From: Saprospiraceae bacterium
GTDB taxonomy: Bacteria > Bacteroidota > Bacteroidia > Chitinophagales > Saprospiraceae
NCBI GenBank assembly: GCA_019187225.1
Contig: JABAQQ010000021.1
Location: forward strand, 67,600 to 131,599
Direction of reading: 5' to 3'
Length of the DNA: 64,000 nucleotides
Positions 16,579 through 24,575 of this stretch are shown piece by piece (the first letter of the stretch is position 1; each line of letters starts with the position of its first letter). Position numbers and translations under genes: made by a program. The notes below the pieces were generated by a model, which saw only the letters and a program-made list of their open reading frames with translations, did no database searches and was not told the DNA's origin.

Positions 16579-16599
16579 CCAGAAAAATTATTTTTCTGG
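16579..16599 (+). terminator. Short hairpin directly after the glucosidase stop
   Basis: CCAGAAAAA (16579-16587) pairs perfectly with TTTTTCTGG (16591-16599) around TTA, with the T-run inside the 3' arm. It begins at the base after the stop codon and probably ends the glucosidase transcript before the ATPase gene. Confidence 0.6.
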
Positions 16600-16648
16600 A
16601 TTGAATTCCTAAAATATTATGTATTTTTGGGAAACTTTTCTCGAAAAA

Positions 16649-17776
16649 ATGATAAATCGAATTTTGGAAGAACAAATCAAAAGCAAATTGGGCACGAAAA
16701 AAGCCATTTTGCTTTTTGGCGCGCGGCAACTCGGCAAGACTACATTGTTGAAAAAAATATTTGCCGCTGATGCGGATGCCTTGTGGCTCAACGGAGATGA
16801 ACCCGACGTGCAGGCGCTTTTCGACAATGTGACATCAAGCCGTTTGCGCCATTTGTTTGCGGGGCGGCGTTACGTCGTCCTTGATGAGGCGCAACGTATT
16901 CCAGACGTGGGTTTAAAGTTAAAATTAGCGGTTGACAACATCCCGAATGTGCAAATCATTGCTACCGGTTCGTCGTCATTTGAATTAGCCAACAGCACGA
17001 ATGAACCTCTAACAGGGCGAAAATGGGAATACCGGATTTTCCCGGTCTCTTTCGAGGAAATGGTGTTGCATCACGGCTTGCTGGAAGAGCGGCGGCAACT
17101 CCACACACGTCTGGTTTATGGATACTACCCGGAAATCGTTTCCAACCCAGGCCAAGAGAAAGAATTGCTCAAAACTCTGACCGACAGTTTTTTGTACAAA
17201 GACATCTTGTTGTGGGAGAATATTTTGAAACCCGACAAACTTATCAGGCTAATGCAGGCGCTCGCTTTTCAAACCGGCAATTTGATTTCGTACAACGAGT
17301 TGGGCAGCCTTGTAGGGCTTGACAACAAGACGGTGGAGCGATACATCAATCTGCTGGAACAGGTATTTATCATTTTCAGGTTGGGCACATACAGCCGCAA
17401 CCTGCGCAATGAGTTGAAGAGTAGCCGTAAAATTTATTTCTACGACAATGGCATCCGAAATGCACTCATCGCGGCTTTTCAACCCGTCGGTATCCGTCAA
17501 GACATCGGCGCTTTGTGGGAAAACTGGTTGGTCGGCGAGCGTATGAAGTATTTGAGGTATCACCAGGTTTGGGCAAACAGTTATTTCTGGCGCACGGCCC
17601 AACAACAAGAAATTGACTACATCGAAGAAAAGGACGGCGAGTTGTTTGCATGGGAGTTCAAGTGGAGTCCTTCAAAAAAGCCGGGGTTTCCCAAGACTTT
17701 CGGCGACAGTTATCACCCGGCTGTTCAGGAAGTTGTCAGCTCCGACAATTTTGAGTCGTTTTTAGGGATTCAATGA
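16649..17776 (+). CDS. AAA (AAA_14) ATPase with DUF4143 domain
   Basis: 375 residues from the ATG at 16649 ([10 protein letters not shown]). Walker A is present as the variant GARQLGKTT, Walker B as [12 protein letters not shown] with the ATGSSSFEL sensor and an arginine-rich region, followed by a DUF4143 nuclease-like C-terminal domain ([28 protein letters not shown], which has the PD-(D/E)xK-like D..E.K spacing). The family is widespread, patchily distributed and of unknown role. Here it is clearly an insertion: it lies between two copies of the glucosidase tail, has lower GC than its neighbours and no operator of the local type. No integrase or transposase accompanies it. Confidence 0.9.
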   Translation: MINRILEEQIKSKLGTKKAILLFGARQLGKTTLLKKIFAADADALWLNGDEPDVQALFDNVTSSRLRHLFAGRRYVVLDEAQRIPDVGLKLKLAVDNIPNVQIIATGSSSFELANSTNEPLTGRKWEYRIFPVSFEEMVLHHGLLEERRQLHTRLVYGYYPEIVSNPGQEKELLKTLTDSFLYKDILLWENILKPDKLIRLMQALAFQTGNLISYNELGSLVGLDNKTVERYINLLEQVFIIFRLGTYSRNLRNELKSSRKIYFYDNGIRNALIAAFQPVGIRQDIGALWENWLVGERMKYLRYHQVWANSYFWRTAQQQEIDYIEEKDGELFAWEFKWSPSKKPGFPKTFGDSYHPAVQEVVSSDNFESFLGIQ

Positions 17777-17799
17777 ATCTGTCGGGCGAGTCGAGCCAG

Positions 17800-17955
17800 A
17801 ACGGCCACGAACGGATTTACGCTGAGAGCCAGCATTTTCAAGACCTTGTTTTGTTCTACGAATATTTCCACGGCGACACGGCGCGGGGCGTGGGCGCGAG
17901 CCATCAGACGGGCTGGACGGGCGTGGTCGCGGCGTTGATCGGGGAGCTGGGGTGA
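17800..17955 (+). pseudogene. Duplicated C-terminal tail of the GH63 glucosidase
   Basis: The frame reads [19 protein letters not shown] and on to the same stop as the real glucosidase. It corresponds to the enzyme's last 52 residues without the six-residue insertion TESRAS. It overlaps no promoter and lacks the rest of the enzyme, so it is a remnant. It could be read as a 60-residue ORF from the ATG at 17773, but the first residues have no homology. This copy is contiguous with promoter B and probably marks the ancestral end of the gene. Confidence 0.9.
17832..17955 (+). repeat. Direct repeat copy 2 (flanking the ATPase cassette)
   Basis: Second copy of the 124-bp segment at 16455-16578. 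Recombination between the two copies would remove the ATPase gene and restore an uninterrupted glucosidase 3' end joined to promoter B. Confidence 0.97.
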
Positions 17956-17964
17956 AATTTTTCA

Positions 17965-18012
17965 AAATGTAACCCAGGTAAATTTTCACCCCGCCGCCCC
18001 ACCCGACCTTTG
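17965..18012 (+). promoter_or_regulatory. Promoter B: TGTAACC-CAG-GTAA operator plus CTTTG element (DinB)
   Basis: Operator AAATGTAACCCAGGTAAA, G at 17969; GACCTTTG ends at 18012, and the G-to-CTTTG distance is again 39 nt. The start codon of the DinB gene is 28 nt downstream. This is the only copy that reads GG instead of CG before TAA, which makes its TWACC/GGTAA half-sites the most symmetrical of the five. Confidence 0.75.
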
Positions 18013-18040
18013 CCTCATTCAATTCAAAAAATCGCTCCGC

Positions 18041-18643
18041 ATGATACATAATTCATTAACAGTCAACGAAAACGAAGACCAGGTTATGAACGCCAAACAA
18101 GGTACCATCCTCATCGCCGCCCAAATGGCCGGCCTGCTCGAACGCCTCGACGAAGTCACGTTCACCCGTCCTCTGCCACTCTTTCACGGCAGCACCATCG
18201 GGCAACACTTCCGGCACATCCTCGAGTTCTATACCTGCCTGTTCGAGGGCGTTTTGCCGGCACGGGTGGATTACAGCGGCCGGAAGCGCAACCACGCCAT
18301 CAGCGAAAAACCCGGCGTCGCATTGGCCGTGCTCGACTACATCGCCGACGCCGTGAAGCGGCAGGACGAACACCAATGGCTCAATGTGGAAAGCGAATTT
18401 TCCGACGAAGTTGTCGCCCACGTTCAGCGCCCGGTGTACATGTCGAGCATGGGCCGCGAATTGCAATACGCTTTCGATCACGCGGTACACCACCTGGCGA
18501 TCATTCGCATGGGGCTGGAGGTGTATTTCCCTGAAATTCAGGTGGATGAAGATTTGGGCGTGGCGCCTTCGACTTTAAAATACAAAAAAGAAGGAAGAAA
18601 AATCCGGCTCGGAGACGCGATTCCGAAGACGGTGTATGGATAA
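18041..18643 (+). CDS. DinB-superfamily protein
   Basis: 200 residues from the ATG at 18041; a second ATG 45 nt downstream (MNAKQGT) would also preserve the fold. Four-helix DinB-type protein: the first His in STIGQHFRHILEFY and a His pair in LQYAFDHAVHHLAIIRMGLE match the family's three-His metal site. Function unknown; relatives are mycothiol- or bacillithiol-type transferases. It is only distantly similar to the DinB protein at 11382-12014. It is the first gene after promoter B and is followed by the debranching enzyme on the same strand with a GTTGATAA inverted repeat between, so the operon may continue. Confidence 0.82.
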   Translation: MIHNSLTVNENEDQVMNAKQGTILIAAQMAGLLERLDEVTFTRPLPLFHGSTIGQHFRHILEFYTCLFEGVLPARVDYSGRKRNHAISEKPGVALAVLDYIADAVKRQDEHQWLNVESEFSDEVVAHVQRPVYMSSMGRELQYAFDHAVHHLAIIRMGLEVYFPEIQVDEDLGVAPSTLKYKKEGRKIRLGDAIPKTVYG

Positions 18644-18644
18644 T

Positions 18645-18735
18645 GTTGATAAAGGTTGATGAAGGACGATAACGTAGAGTACACCCCGCAGATTTATCAA
18701 CATTTATCAACATTTATCAACCCTTATCAACCAAT
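18645..18735. repeat. GTTGATAAA / TTTATCAAC inverted repeat
   Basis: GTTGATAAAGGTTGATGAAGG on the left and four TTATCAAC words on the right flank the core ACGTAGAGTACACC. The same core (ACGTAGAGTGCGCC) and arms recur at 26621-26732, so this is a repeat family, not chance. Confidence 0.85.
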
Positions 18736-18750
18736 AAATTTTCCCTAACC

Positions 18751-20793
18751 ATGATTTCATTTAAAAACACACATCCCGATTTTCAGGAACTCACCTCGAA
18801 GGAGTGGTTGCTGACCAACGGCATTGGCGGGTACGCTTCATCCTCCGTCATCGGCGCCAACACCCGGCGTTATCACGGCTTGCTGGTGGCTTCCCTCAAC
18901 CCGCCGACCGCCCGCACCGTCATGGTGTCGAAAGTGGAAGAGTGCATCGTGTTCAACCGCGATTGTGCCTTCGGCTTGTCGAGCAATCAATACCCTGGCG
19001 CATTGCATCCGCAGGGTTTTCAATACTTCAAATTTTTTGAACGGAAACCACTGCCACGTGTCAAATTCGAAGCGCACGGCCATCATTTGCTGAAGACGGT
19101 GTTTATGGTACATGGCTCCAACACCACCATTATAGAATACCAAAACACGGGCGATACCACTTTCAAACTACGCCTTACACCCTTGTTCGTTCACCGCGAC
19201 TATCATGCACTGAGTAGAGAAAACAATTTCGACGATTATTGGATGAGGCCGCAAAATGGTTGTTATGTGCTCTATGCGCATTATGGCGCGCCACCTTTGT
19301 ATTTCAATTTCAGTTCCGGAGAATTTTCGGAGAGCCGCCACTGGTTCAAAAACCTCGAGTACATCCGCGAACGGGAGCGCGGTCTTGATTACCGCGAAGA
19401 CGCTTTTTCCGTCGCCAATATTGACGTCGTGCTAAAACCCGGCGCGAAGGCGCATCTGATTTTTTCCACCGATGAAAAAATGGCGAAAGTCGACCCGGAA
19501 ATGCTGAAGATCAAAGAATTGGAGCGTTTGGAGCAAATTGCACCGAAAAACGAGGGAGATTCTTTTTTACGGGATTTGATGTTGGCGGGAGAGCAGTTCA
19601 TTGTGCGGCGCAACAGCACGGACGGCTACTCTCTCATTGCGGGCTTCCATTGGTTTGCCGATTGGGGGCGCGATACGATGATCGCCATGCGCGGCCTCAC
19701 GATCGCCACCGGCAAACGGGAGGTTTCAAAATCCATCCTCGAAACCTTTCTTCACTCGGTGAACAGAGGAATATTGCCCAACCGCTTCCCCGATAATCCC
19801 GGCGACGCAGTGGAATACAATACCATTGATGCGACACTGTGGTTATTCGTGGCGCTGTACGAATACCATCAGAAGTTTCAGGATTTGAGTTTTATCGCGG
19901 AGCATCTCGATACGCTGAAGGATATTCTGGAATATCACATCGCCGGCACGCGCTACAATATCCACGTCACCCCTGAAGGATTTCTTGCCGGCGGCGAAGG
20001 TCTGGCACAACTCACCTGGATGGACGCCCGCATAGGCGACTATGTGGTGACGCCACGCCACGGTTGTCCTGTAGAGATTCAGGCACTGTGGTTCAATGCG
20101 TTGCGTATTTACCAGTATTTTGCCGGAACACTCGGAAAACCTTATGAAAAATACCAGGCCATCGGCGATTCGCTGCGGGTTCATTTTAAGAAATACTTCG
20201 TTCGCCCGAACGGAAGCCTTAACGACGTCGTCAAATTCAGCGACCAACTGCCCGAAAGTTCGGACCCCGCCGCAGATACTTCTGTTCGCCCCAACCAAAT
20301 CTACGTCGTCAGCCTGCCATTTTCTTTGCTCGAAAAGGACGCGGAAATGCGCGTGGTGGAAATCGTGCGCCAACACCTTCTGACCGATTACGGTTTGCGT
20401 ACACTGTCGCCGGAGCATCCGGATTTCAAACCGCTATATGGTGGTAGCCCTTGGGAACGGGACACAGCTTATCACCAGGGCACTGTATGGCCTTTCCTGA
20501 TCGGCGAGTATATCACGGCATTTTTAAAAGTCAATGACTGGTCGGAAAAGGCTCAAAAAGAAGTGTTTGCATTGCTGGAACCTTTAAAAAAGCATTTTTA
20601 CCAAAACGACTGCATCCTCGGCATTTCCGAAATTTTCGATGGGAAAATGCCGCGCGCAGGCAAAGGCACAGTACATCAGGCCTGGTCGGTCGGAGCAGTC
20701 CTGAAAATTTTACTCGATCTGAAAAGCCGCCAGAAAAAAGGCCGCCGCCATTCGCTAATTCCTTTTTCAGAAATAAAGTCCATGATTTTTTGA
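18751..20793 (+). CDS. Amylo-alpha-1,6-glucosidase (GH133 glycogen debranching enzyme)
   Basis: 680 residues; cytoplasmic. N-terminal GDE_N beta-domain (about 10-230, starting EWLLTNGIGGYASSSVIGANTRRYHGLL in the usual order) and a C-terminal (alpha/alpha)6 barrel with the catalytic signature FADWGRDTMIAMRG, then VEIQALWFNAL and HQGTVWPFLIGEY. It hydrolyses alpha-1,6 branch points of glycogen or limit dextrin. Length is normal for the bacterial family, and the gene is intact with no repeat insertions visible. It follows the DinB gene 107 nt downstream and may share promoter B. Together with the GH63 enzyme it gives the island a glucan-degrading theme. Confidence 0.93.
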   Translation: MISFKNTHPDFQELTSKEWLLTNGIGGYASSSVIGANTRRYHGLLVASLNPPTARTVMVSKVEECIVFNRDCAFGLSSNQYPGALHPQGFQYFKFFERKPLPRVKFEAHGHHLLKTVFMVHGSNTTIIEYQNTGDTTFKLRLTPLFVHRDYHALSRENNFDDYWMRPQNGCYVLYAHYGAPPLYFNFSSGEFSESRHWFKNLEYIRERERGLDYREDAFSVANIDVVLKPGAKAHLIFSTDEKMAKVDPEMLKIKELERLEQIAPKNEGDSFLRDLMLAGEQFIVRRNSTDGYSLIAGFHWFADWGRDTMIAMRGLTIATGKREVSKSILETFLHSVNRGILPNRFPDNPGDAVEYNTIDATLWLFVALYEYHQKFQDLSFIAEHLDTLKDILEYHIAGTRYNIHVTPEGFLAGGEGLAQLTWMDARIGDYVVTPRHGCPVEIQALWFNALRIYQYFAGTLGKPYEKYQAIGDSLRVHFKKYFVRPNGSLNDVVKFSDQLPESSDPAADTSVRPNQIYVVSLPFSLLEKDAEMRVVEIVRQHLLTDYGLRTLSPEHPDFKPLYGGSPWERDTAYHQGTVWPFLIGEYITAFLKVNDWSEKAQKEVFALLEPLKKHFYQNDCILGISEIFDGKMPRAGKGTVHQAWSVGAVLKILLDLKSRQKKGRRHSLIPFSEIKSMIF

Positions 20794-20882
20794 TGTTGGA
20801 TTTTTTGACGTTGGACAATGGACAATAAACATGCGTCAAATGTCAATTGTCAAAAAATCCAACGTCAAAAAGTCCAACATCC
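20794..20882. repeat. TTGGACAATGG / TTTTTTGACGTTGGA inverted repeat
   Basis: GATGTTGGATTTTTTGACG just after the debranching-enzyme stop is mirrored by CGTCAAAAAGTCCAACATC before the next gene, with ACAATGGACAAT / ATTGTC inside. Same word family as 10312-10406. Confidence 0.85.
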
Positions 20883-20909
20883 ACTCATTCATTTTCAAAC
20901 ATCAGAACC

Positions 20910-21461
20910 ATGAAATTTACACTCATCGTCATCCTCGGCGTAGCCATCGCGGCTGCCCTGAATTCAACCGGCAAACCGAACGAATACACAGGCGACACGC
21001 TTTCCGGCAATCTGCAATCCGAAATCCGCCATCCGCAATCATCGGATAATCCGCGCACCAAACACTTCCGCCTCGATAAAAACCGCGTGGCCATAGACGG
21101 CTATGATCCGGTCTCATACTTTAAGGGTGGACCCAAAAAAGGCAGTACGGCCCAGGCTTTTGACTACAACGGCGTGGTCTATCACTTCGCCAATGCTGCC
21201 AACCTGGCCGAATTCAAAACCAATCCCGGCAAATACGAACCTGTTTGGGGCGGTTGGTGCGGCCATGCTATGGCCCTGCGCGGCGAAAAGGTGGAGATCA
21301 ATCCGGAGTGTTACAAAATCGTGAATGGCCGCAACGTCCTGTTTTTCAAATCTTTTTACGCCAACGCTTTGACCAACTGGGAAAAGGAGATCAAAAAGAC
21401 ACCTGAAAATACCCTGATGGCAAAGGGCGATGATTTTTGGGCGAAGACGCTTTTGAAATAA
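20910..21461 (+). CDS. Secreted YHS-domain protein
   Basis: 183 residues from the ATG at 20910 (MKFTLIVILGVAIAAAL), which opens a signal peptide. The mature part carries a YHS domain at about 60-120 (IDGYDPVSYFKGG, FANAANLAEFKTNPGKYEPVWGGWCG), a small metal-associated module; the single Cys and neighbouring residues may bind metal. Residues about 34-48 (LQSEIRHPQSSDNP) come from AATCCG words and look like an in-frame repeat insertion between signal and domain. It is paralogous to the YHS protein at 34815-35303, which belongs to another unit of the same operator set. Role unknown. Confidence 0.85.
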   Translation: MKFTLIVILGVAIAAALNSTGKPNEYTGDTLSGNLQSEIRHPQSSDNPRTKHFRLDKNRVAIDGYDPVSYFKGGPKKGSTAQAFDYNGVVYHFANAANLAEFKTNPGKYEPVWGGWCGHAMALRGEKVEINPECYKIVNGRNVLFFKSFYANALTNWEKEIKKTPENTLMAKGDDFWAKTLLK

Positions 21462-21464
21462 AAC

Positions 21465-21526
21465 ACATAGGCACATAGAGCACATAGAAATTTTATAGGG
21501 AAACCATGTGTTCTATGTGCCTATGT
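21465..21526. repeat. 21-bp-arm hairpin of CACATAG words
   Basis: Left arm 21465-21485 (ACATAGGCACATAGAGCACAT) and right arm 21506-21526 differ by one base when paired, with a 20-nt loop. It separates the YHS gene from the aquaporin gene and could act as terminator or mRNA stabiliser. Confidence 0.85.
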
Positions 21527-21539
21527 TAAACCTCATTCA

Positions 21540-22277
21540 ATGCTACATGTACTTAAAAACAACTGGCCCAACTACCTCATCGAGGCCTGGGCGCTGGGGA
21601 TGTTTATGCTCTCGGCTACTTTTTTTGCCGGCTTGCTGGGATTGCCGGGTTGGCCGGGACATGGCATCGAAGATCCGTTTGTACGGCGCCTGCTCATGGG
21701 CCTGGCAATGGGATTGACCGCCGTCGGACTGATCTACTCCGGCTGGGGCCGCCGCTCAGGGGCACACATGAATCCCGCTTTTACGCTCACTTTTTTGTTT
21801 CTGAAAAAAATTGACCGGCGCAACGCGATTTGGTACATCCTCTTTCAATGCCTTGGCGGAGCTGCGGCCATGTTGCTGTTCAAAAGTCTGTTTCCGGCCT
21901 TTGTTGCCGCGCCGGAAGTCAACTATGTGCAAACCCAACCGGGTATGTTGGGAGTGGCGGGTGCATTCGTCGCTGAGGCGCTTATCTCGTTCGGGCTTGT
22001 CCTAACCGTCTTGTATTCAAGTAATTTTGAAAAAACAGCACCCTACACGGGCGTTTTTGCCGGCTGCCTCGTGATGCTGTATATTACAATTGAAGACCCG
22101 TTTTCCGGGATGTCCATGAATCCCGCGCGGACGCTTGCTTCGGCGGTAGCGGCGGGCAATTTCATGCACTTTTGGATTTACCTGACAGCGCCTTTGATCG
22201 GAATGTTGGGCGCAGCGAAAGTGTGGAAGGTATGGATTTGCCGGAAGGCGGAGTTTCGGTGCGGGTATCACGGATAG
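21540..22277 (+). CDS. Aquaporin / MIP-family channel
   Basis: 245 residues with six membrane helices and both pore loops: GAHMNPAFTLTF after helix 2 and GMSMNPARTLASAV after helix 5, so both NPA motifs are intact. The Arg after the second NPA is present (NPAR), as needed for the selectivity filter. MIP channels conduct water, glycerol or other small neutral solutes; the substrate is not decidable here. It ends 145 nt before the SDR gene, and promoter C lies in that gap. It is probably in the unit that starts at promoter B. Confidence 0.92.
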   Translation: MLHVLKNNWPNYLIEAWALGMFMLSATFFAGLLGLPGWPGHGIEDPFVRRLLMGLAMGLTAVGLIYSGWGRRSGAHMNPAFTLTFLFLKKIDRRNAIWYILFQCLGGAAAMLLFKSLFPAFVAAPEVNYVQTQPGMLGVAGAFVAEALISFGLVLTVLYSSNFEKTAPYTGVFAGCLVMLYITIEDPFSGMSMNPARTLASAVAAGNFMHFWIYLTAPLIGMLGAAKVWKVWICRKAEFRCGYHG

Positions 22278-22298
22278 GAAGTGAACTGAAAAATCCAG

Positions 22299-22346
22299 AA
22301 ATGTAACCTGCGTAATTTTTCGCAAGACAAATCACCCTGACTTTTG
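22299..22346 (+). promoter_or_regulatory. Promoter C: TGTAACC-TG-CGTAA operator plus TTTTG element (SDR operon)
   Basis: Operator AAATGTAACCTGCGTAAT, G at 22303; GACTTTTG ends at 22346, again 39 nt from G to the first base of the YTTTG pentamer. The SDR start lies 75 nt further downstream. It begins 21 nt after the aquaporin stop, so this is an internal promoter in a run of plus-strand genes. Confidence 0.75.
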
Positions 22347-22421
22347 TGCAGTAATTTTGACCTGAACAAATAACCGAATCTACCAATAACCAAATCCACC
22401 GTTCAACAAATCCACAACAAG

Positions 22422-23120
22422 ATGAAATCCATCATCGTCACCGGCGCGTCCGGCAACATGGGACAGGCTGTCGTAAAACGTTTCGCACAAGACGGCCAAA
22501 AAGTGTACGCTGTGCTTGGTCTTGGCGAGAATTCCCGCCTGTTCAGCGAGAGCGCCATGGCCCAAAACATTGATACGCAATTCCTCAACCTGACCGACGA
22601 AACCGTATCGGAAGGGTACGTAAAAACCATCGTTGCCAAAGACCCCGCCGTGGAAGCGGCTGTATGCATCGTGGGCGGTTGGCAACCCGGAACGCTCTCT
22701 GAAACAACAGGTTACGAATTGGACAAGATGCTAAAACTCAATTTTTACACCGCTTTCAACATCGCCAAACCGCTCATGGAATACTTCGAGCGGCGAGGCG
22801 GCGGGCAGTTCATCTTTATCGGCGCGCGACCGGCCATTAACCCCGCGGAAGCGAGAAATCAGGTGGCCTACGCCCTATCGAAATCGTTGGTGTTCCGCCT
22901 GGCAGAGATCATTAACGACCAGGGAAAATTCAAAAACATCCGCGCCAGCGTGGTCATACCCTCCGTGCTCGACACACCCCAGAACCGTGCCGCCATGCCC
23001 GACGCCGATATGAGCGATTGGGTCACACCTGAATCCGCCGCCGATACCATTGCGTTCATCCTGAGCGAAACGGGCAGCGCCCTGCGGGAGACGGTGATCA
23101 AACTGTACAATCAAGCGTGA
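22422..23120 (+). CDS. Short-chain dehydrogenase/reductase
   Basis: 232 residues, classical SDR length. Coenzyme motif TGASGNMGQAV (TGxxGxxG) at about 7-17, the LNFYTAFNIAKP helix, the active-site Tyr/Lys in QVAYALSKS (YxxSK variant of YxxxK), and a short C-terminus. The catalytic Ser strand reads FIFIGARPAI, without the usual Ser. Close relatives are unassigned NAD(P)-dependent reductases. It is the first gene behind promoter C and heads a run of seven more plus-strand genes up to the Crp/Fnr regulator at 28379. Confidence 0.85.
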   Translation: MKSIIVTGASGNMGQAVVKRFAQDGQKVYAVLGLGENSRLFSESAMAQNIDTQFLNLTDETVSEGYVKTIVAKDPAVEAAVCIVGGWQPGTLSETTGYELDKMLKLNFYTAFNIAKPLMEYFERRGGGQFIFIGARPAINPAEARNQVAYALSKSLVFRLAEIINDQGKFKNIRASVVIPSVLDTPQNRAAMPDADMSDWVTPESAADTIAFILSETGSALRETVIKLYNQA

Positions 23121-23184
23121 GATGGTTGTTGGTTGTTGGTTCTTAGTTCGCAGAACCGACAACTAATAACCATGAACTAACAAC
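23121..23184. repeat. GGTTGTT / AACAACC imperfect inverted repeat
   Basis: ATGGTTGTTGGTTGTTGG right after the SDR stop is mirrored by AACCATGAACTAACAACCAT just before the next start, around TTCGCAGAACC. A lone GGTTGTT array without the second arm is present at 41728-41752. Confidence 0.8.
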
Positions 23185-23185
23185 C

Positions 23186-23530
23186 ATGGAAACCTACCGT
23201 CTCATCCTCCTGCAACGCCTTTCCAACGGCATCGAATTGCTGAGCGCCGTAGTGCTGTTGGTCGGATTTGCCAAAGGCATGTGGGGCTTTTTGCTCCACG
23301 AATGGCGCGCCATGCATTCCCATTCCGGAATGTCGCCCGAAAATGTGTCGGCCCTCCGCCCGATGGTGGGCAACTACATCCTGCTGGGTCTGGATTTTTA
23401 CATCGTATCAGACATTCTCGCCACCATGCTGCATCCCGAATGGAACGAACTCATCAGCCTGGCTGTCATCGGTTTACTCCGCACGACGATAGGGTATTTT
23501 TTGGGGAAAGAAATTGCTGTTGAAAAATAG
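23186..23530 (+). CDS. DUF1622 family membrane protein
   Basis: 114 residues with three predicted membrane helices (about 15-35, 62-84, 88-108). It matches the DUF1622 family: RLSNGIELLSAVVLLVGFAKG, then GNYILLGLDFYIVSDIL and LISLAVIGLLRTTIGYFLGKE. Function unknown. The ATG at 23186 sits at the outer edge of the preceding inverted repeat, so the repeat forms the leader. Probably co-transcribed with the SDR and the following small membrane gene. Confidence 0.85.
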   Translation: METYRLILLQRLSNGIELLSAVVLLVGFAKGMWGFLLHEWRAMHSHSGMSPENVSALRPMVGNYILLGLDFYIVSDILATMLHPEWNELISLAVIGLLRTTIGYFLGKEIAVEK

Positions 23531-23771
23531 GGCATTGGACGTTGGACAGTTGGACGTTGGACAGTTGGACGTTGGACTGTTGGACGTTGGACTGTTGGAC
23601 GTTGGACTGTTGGACGTTGGACATTGGATCGTTGAAAACCGGATTTTTGAAGATCAGCATGTCGCATAAAACACACGCGTCCAATTTCCAATGTCCAACA
23701 GTCAAATGTCCAATCGTCAAACGTCCAATGTCCAATCGTCAAACGTCAAACGTCCAATGTCCAATCGTCAA
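23531..23771. repeat. Long TTGGACGTTGGAC / GTCCAATGTC inverted repeat
   Basis: The left arm (23531-23632) is about ten 9- to 10-nt TTGGACRTT or TTGGACTG words. The right arm (about 23679-23771) carries the complementary GTCCAATCGTCAAAC words. Between them lie about 45 nt of unique sequence. It begins within the last bases of the DUF1622 gene's stop region and ends 12 nt before the next start codon. Confidence 0.92.
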
Positions 23772-23783
23772 ATGTCTTCTGAA

Positions 23784-23990
23784 ATGGAAACCATCCGCTT
23801 TCTCGTCAATGTCTTCTATCTCTACCTGCTGGCAGGCGCCGTTTTCGCGGCGCTGTTCGTTTGGCGCGGCGCTGCTGCACTCGATGAAGCCGCCAAAGGT
23901 ATCTCCTGGAAAACCCGCGCCCTGCTATTTCCCGGTAGTGCAGCGCTGTGGCCGGTGTTGTTGCGCAAGTGGCTAAAGGATGGTCATTAA
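23784..23990 (+). CDS. Small two-helix membrane protein
   Basis: 68 residues from the ATG at 23784 (METIRFLVNVFYLYLL). The longer frame upstream is only translated repeat. One clear membrane helix at about 6-27 and a weaker one at about 44-60 (TRALLFPGSAALWPVLL), ending in a basic KWLKDGH. Not recognised. The AALDEAAKGISWKTR loop is similar in style to small subunits or anchors next to heme-type membrane oxidoreductases. It lies upstream of the ferric-reductase/Rieske protein, with which it may associate (inference). Confidence 0.7.
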   Translation: METIRFLVNVFYLYLLAGAVFAALFVWRGAAALDEAAKGISWKTRALLFPGSAALWPVLLRKWLKDGH

Positions 23991-24045
23991 AAGTCATTAC
24001 GGTCATTTTGGTAATGATAATCCCCGAAGTCATCCCGACGAACTC

Positions 24046-24092
24046 CGGCGCAATCCGAAATCCGCAATCCGAAATCCGAAATCCGCAATCGA
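24046..24092. repeat. AATCCGAAATCCGC direct-repeat array
   Basis: Seven to eight tandem AATCCGMA words end at the base before the next ATG. The second part of the pair, AATCCGAAATCTGAAATC, lies at 24537-24572 behind that gene, so the small gene is bracketed by the same word. The word also appears inside the coding sequences at 13813 and 20910. Confidence 0.85.
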
Positions 24093-24536
24093 ATGACACT
24101 GCAATTAAGAAAAATCCATCGCTACGCCTGGTTTTCGCTGGCCGTCCTGCTCCCCGCTGGTTGGATGGCTGCAATATGGGCAATCCCAGGAGAACCTTGG
24201 CAAATACCCGTCCGACCGGAGCAACCATCCCCATTGCCTGTCATGTTGCAATCGAAAGAATCCGGGGATTTTATCATCAACCTGCGGCAAGACAGCACGG
24301 GTAAACACAGACAAGTCGAAATTTTCATCAAGAAACCGCTTTCAAATCCGAACACGACGGTTACGGCAGGCGATGGACGGCAGACGTTAGACGGCGCAAC
24401 TGTGCTCGGTTTGCTCGGCACACGCGGCGTTTGGCGCTTCGACCTGGATACCCTTATCACCCACAACAAGCCGTTGCAACTCCGGTTAGAAGATAAAATC
24501 CGGGGCCGGACAATCCGAACCATAACATTCGAATAA
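24093..24536 (+). CDS. Uncharacterised membrane-anchored protein
   Basis: 147 residues. N-terminal hydrophobic helix at about 12-30 (AWFSLAVLLPAGWMAAIWAI), then a predicted extracytoplasmic beta-rich domain of about 110 residues (FIINLRQDSTGKHRQVEIFI ... GVWRFDLDTL) without recognisable motifs or cysteines. I do not recognise the family. Its position between the small membrane gene and the Rieske protein, all on one strand behind promoter C, suggests an accessory part of the same membrane redox complex. Confidence 0.7.
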   Translation: MTLQLRKIHRYAWFSLAVLLPAGWMAAIWAIPGEPWQIPVRPEQPSPLPVMLQSKESGDFIINLRQDSTGKHRQVEIFIKKPLSNPNTTVTAGDGRQTLDGATVLGLLGTRGVWRFDLDTLITHNKPLQLRLEDKIRGRTIRTITFE

Positions 24537-24572
24537 TCCGAAATCCGAAATCTGAAATCTGAAATCCAAAAT
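24537..24572. repeat. AATCCGAAATCTGAAATC direct-repeat array
   Basis: Five tandem words immediately after the stop of the preceding gene and 3 nt before the next ATG. Confidence 0.8.
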
Positions 24573-24575
24573 CAT

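Noticed and set aside
17773-17955. A 60-residue ORF directly after the ATPase gene.
   Set aside because: Only the part from about 17800 has homology, and that is the duplicated glucosidase tail; the leader residues are not conserved.
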